NCBI GenBank assembly: GCA_020630715.1
Contig: JAHDIQ010000007.1
Coordinates: forward strand, 138,405 to 202,404
Origin: Nonlabens sp.
GTDB lineage: Bacteria > Bacteroidota > Bacteroidia > Flavobacteriales > Flavobacteriaceae
DNA: 64,000 nt
Reading direction: 5' to 3'
Within the stretch, counting starts at the first letter, position 1. Every line of letters starts with the position of its first letter. Below the pieces are notes generated by a model. The model ran no database searches. It was not told where the DNA came from and was given only the letters and a program-made list of their open reading frames with translations. Shown one piece after another: positions 61,959-64,000 of this stretch. A program made the translations under genes and the position numbers.

Positions 61959-63287
61959 GTGTTTAAGGAGTATACAAGAGAGTTTTCTAAGAACTTAACA
62001 ATTGCCTATCCCATTATGTTAGGTCAAATAGCTCATTTGCTAGTGGCTCTGGCAGATAATATTATGGTCGGTAAATTAGGAGCAGCTCAACTAGCCGCAG
62101 TTTCTTTGGGTAATACGCTTATTTTTATAGCCCTTAGTGTAGGTATAGGCTTTTCTTTCGCTATCACACCGCTAGTCGCTGAGGCAGATGCACAAGCAGA
62201 CTACTCAAGGGTAAAATCTATATTTCACAGTGGTGCTGTAATTTGCTTTCTCAATGGAATTATTCTGTGCATCCTACTCCTCTTAGCAGAACCTGTGTTA
62301 TATATGCTAGATCAACCCGAGGAAGTTGTAGTGCTGGCAGTTCCCTATATGAGAGTTGTTGCTTATTCTATGATACCTTTAATGCTATTTCAAGCAATCA
62401 AACAGTTCTCTGACGGTTTATCTTTTACCATATATGCTATGTATGCAACCTTAGGCGCAAATGTGATTAATGTTATTTTGAATTATCTACTTATTTATGG
62501 TGAGCTTGGTTTTCCTCGATTAGAAGTTGTAGGGGCTGGATATGGCACATTAGTAGCTCGTATTCTTATGATACCATTCTTAATATTTTTGCTTTCGCGA
62601 AAAGAAGTTTTCAAACAATATTTTTCAGATTTCGGTTCATTTTCTAAAGTTGTTAGTAAACGATTATTGAGTTTGGGCTTACCTACTGCGTTGCAAATGT
62701 TTTTTGAAGTTTCTCTTTTTACTGCGGCCATATTTATGTGTGGAATGATCAGTACTAATGCTCAAGCAGCAAATCAAATCGCTTTGAATTTGTCAGCTTT
62801 GACATTTATGGTTGGTGTGGGCTTAGGCGTTACAGCTACAATTCGAGTAGGTAATCAATTTGGTAAACGTGATTTTGCAGAACTTAAACGTATTGCTGGT
62901 TCTATATTTTTATTAACCTTATTAATTGAGATTGTTTTTGCTTTAAGCTTTTTATTATTTAAAGATCTGTTACCATGGATTTATATTCAAGACGCTGAAG
63001 TCGTTTCAATTGCATCCTCATTACTAATAGTAGCTGCGATATTTCAAATTAGTGATGGGTTACAAGTAGTTTTTTTAGGAGCACTACGTGGTCTTCAAGA
63101 TGTTTGGTTACCTAGTTTAATATGTTTAGTGTCATATTGGTTTTTTGGCTTACCGGTGTCATATTATATGGGAGTAAATGGCGATTATGGTTCTGTAGGA
63201 GTGTGGATAGGGTTATTGGTGGGTTTAAGTGTAAGCGCGTTGTTAATGTATTGTAGGTATTATTATTTGTTGCGTGATAGGTTTTGA
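61959..63287 (+). CDS. MATE family efflux transporter
   Basis: 442 residues, twelve membrane helices. It starts at GTG 61959 (MFKEYTREFSKNLTIAYPIMLGQIAHLLVALADNIMVGKLG), which fits the family; no ATG gives a comparable start. It exports cationic compounds using Na+ or H+. It lies 46 bp after the M28 gene. A near-perfect palindrome copy is read as LSRK near residue 213. Confidence 0.92.
   Translation: MFKEYTREFSKNLTIAYPIMLGQIAHLLVALADNIMVGKLGAAQLAAVSLGNTLIFIALSVGIGFSFAITPLVAEADAQADYSRVKSIFHSGAVICFLNGIILCILLLLAEPVLYMLDQPEEVVVLAVPYMRVVAYSMIPLMLFQAIKQFSDGLSFTIYAMYATLGANVINVILNYLLIYGELGFPRLEVVGAGYGTLVARILMIPFLIFLLSRKEVFKQYFSDFGSFSKVVSKRLLSLGLPTALQMFFEVSLFTAAIFMCGMISTNAQAANQIALNLSALTFMVGVGLGVTATIRVGNQFGKRDFAELKRIAGSIFLLTLLIEIVFALSFLLFKDLLPWIYIQDAEVVSIASSLLIVAAIFQISDGLQVVFLGALRGLQDVWLPSLICLVSYWFFGLPVSYYMGVNGDYGSVGVWIGLLVGLSVSALLMYCRYYYLLRDRF
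62591..62604. repeat. GCTTTCGCGAAAGC palindrome, copy 14 (inside the MATE gene, last two bases differ)
   Basis: GCTTTCGCGAAAAG, read as Leu-Ser-Arg-Lys in a cytoplasmic loop. Same frame as copy 4. Confidence 0.75.
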
Positions 63288-63668
63288 TTTTTTTTTGGTG
63301 TGTATGTTGTTGTTTTTAAGTGTTTTGAGAGTGTGTTTAAAAAAACTTTTAATTTTTTAAATAAAAAGTTTGTTTGATAAGAAATAGTGTGTGTATATTT
63401 GCACCCGCTTTGCGAGAGATATTAAATCTTAAGTAGAGAAAAGTTCTTCAAAAATACTGAAATACTAGCTAGATAATCGGGAGAGGTTCAGCACAGTTTT
63501 GGTGTTAAAATTTGGAGTAGTTCATTGGAATATTGATTGACAGCACAAAATTAAAGTAGGATAGAGAGATCTATTTTACTGGTAAGAAAGTATAGTAAAT
63601 AAACACAGTACGCTAATTAAGTAGATATTGGATATAACGATCAACAAATGATCTTTTTAAAAGATTCT
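63288..63668 (+). other. rRNA operon promoter and leader region
   Basis: 381 bp without a gene between MATE and 16S. It begins GT-rich, holds a strong promoter at 63369-63401, and continues as a leader of roughly 260 nt that must be processed off. I see no tRNA in it. Confidence 0.8.
63369..63401 (+). promoter_or_regulatory. rRNA operon promoter (TTTG ... TATATTTG)
   Basis: TATATTTG at 63394-63401 fits TAnnTTTG. TTTG at 63369-63372 and again at 63373-63376 gives spacings of 21 and 17 bp, so the exact -33 element is ambiguous. The site lies about 268 bp before the 16S 5' end. Confidence 0.75.
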
Positions 63669-64000
63669 ACGATGAAGAGTTTGATCCTGGCTCAGGATGA
63701 ACGCTAGCGGCAGGCCTAACACATGCAAGTCGAGGGGTAACAGGGAGAGCTTGCTCTTTGCTGACGACCGGCGCACGGGTGCGTAACGCGTATACAATCT
63801 ACCTATCACTGAGGGATAGCCCGAAGAAATTTGGATTAATACCTCATAGTATTGTTGATTCGCATGAATTAATAATTAAAGGTTACGGTGATAGATGAGT
63901 ATGCGTCCTATTAGCTAGATGGTAAGGTAACGGCTTACCATGGCTACGATAGGTAGGGGTCCTGAGAGGGAGATCCCCCACACTGGTACTGAGACACGGA
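63669..64000 (+). rRNA. rrs: 16S ribosomal RNA, 5' part only
   Basis: The conserved AGAGTTTGATCCTGGCTCAG lies at 63676-63695, placing the 5' end near 63669. GATGAACGCTAGCGGCAGGC, typical of Bacteroidetes, follows. The gene runs off the right edge after about 330 nt, ending in the conserved CACTGGTACTGAGACACGGA. The sequence matches Flavobacteriaceae by memory. Confidence 0.97.

Overview
The window is an AT-rich chromosomal segment of a marine-type member of the Flavobacteriaceae. The partial 16S gene at the right edge, the TAnnTTTG-type promoters, the T9SS sorting tail on a subtilase and the many Bacteroidetes-only families (DUF4293, DUF3667, DUF1599, GSCFA, DUF4230, DUF4350) all agree. From memory the 16S 5' end resembles Nonlabens and close relatives; that genus call is an inference. 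Almost everything is chromosomal backbone. I see no prophage, transposase or CRISPR array.

Layout. 1-5.2 kb: a partial Trp/Gly-rich lipoprotein, proS, tRNA-Glu, rpsT, a coiled-coil membrane protein and rho with a long disordered insert. 5.3-15 kb: DUF4293, a phosphodiesterase, truA, an ABC exporter, two DUF3667 paralogs, cdaA (c-di-AMP synthesis), folP, DUF1599, an MtfA-like peptidase and a Bax-inhibitor-like protein. 15-19 kb: an ECF sigma factor operon, a lipoprotein, then DUF4230 and GSCFA. 19.2-21.2 kb: a small accessory hotspot next to the 3' end of rsmE, with a mazEF module and a putative metallopeptidase, each in a block bounded by duplicated sequence. 21-31 kb: rsmE, tsaD, a very large TamB-like gene, recF with a DciA-like gene, and ribH. 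31-39 kb: a secreted T9SS subtilase, mutL, two rhomboids and a 183-bp tandem repeat. 39-48 kb: a TRIC-like channel and an RDD protein, divergent from a long operon SpoIIM - membrane protein - DUF4129 - DUF4350 - MoxR - DUF58 - two paralogous membrane proteins. 48-52 kb: DUF2141, a TIGR01777 epimerase, a run of three related small membrane genes each carrying one in-frame stop, a pirin and a YceI protein. 52.6-63.3 kb: grpE-dnaJ, an ABC exporter pair, MscS, an outer-membrane protein, an NtrC-like regulator without an HTH domain, PPK2, an M28 peptidase and a MATE transporter. 63.3-64 kb: an rRNA promoter and leader, then the start of 16S.

The most striking non-gene signal is a short perfect palindrome, GCTTTCGCGAAAGC, often extended by TTAC/GTAA arms. 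It occurs 14 times counting near-perfect copies, about one per 4.6 kb. Six copies are intergenic, mostly in 5' regions. Eight are inside genes and are read in all three frames. Three of these encode the end of Sec signal peptides (FAFAKA). Second is the rsmE-adjacent cassette-like hotspot with a duplicated rsmE 3' end.
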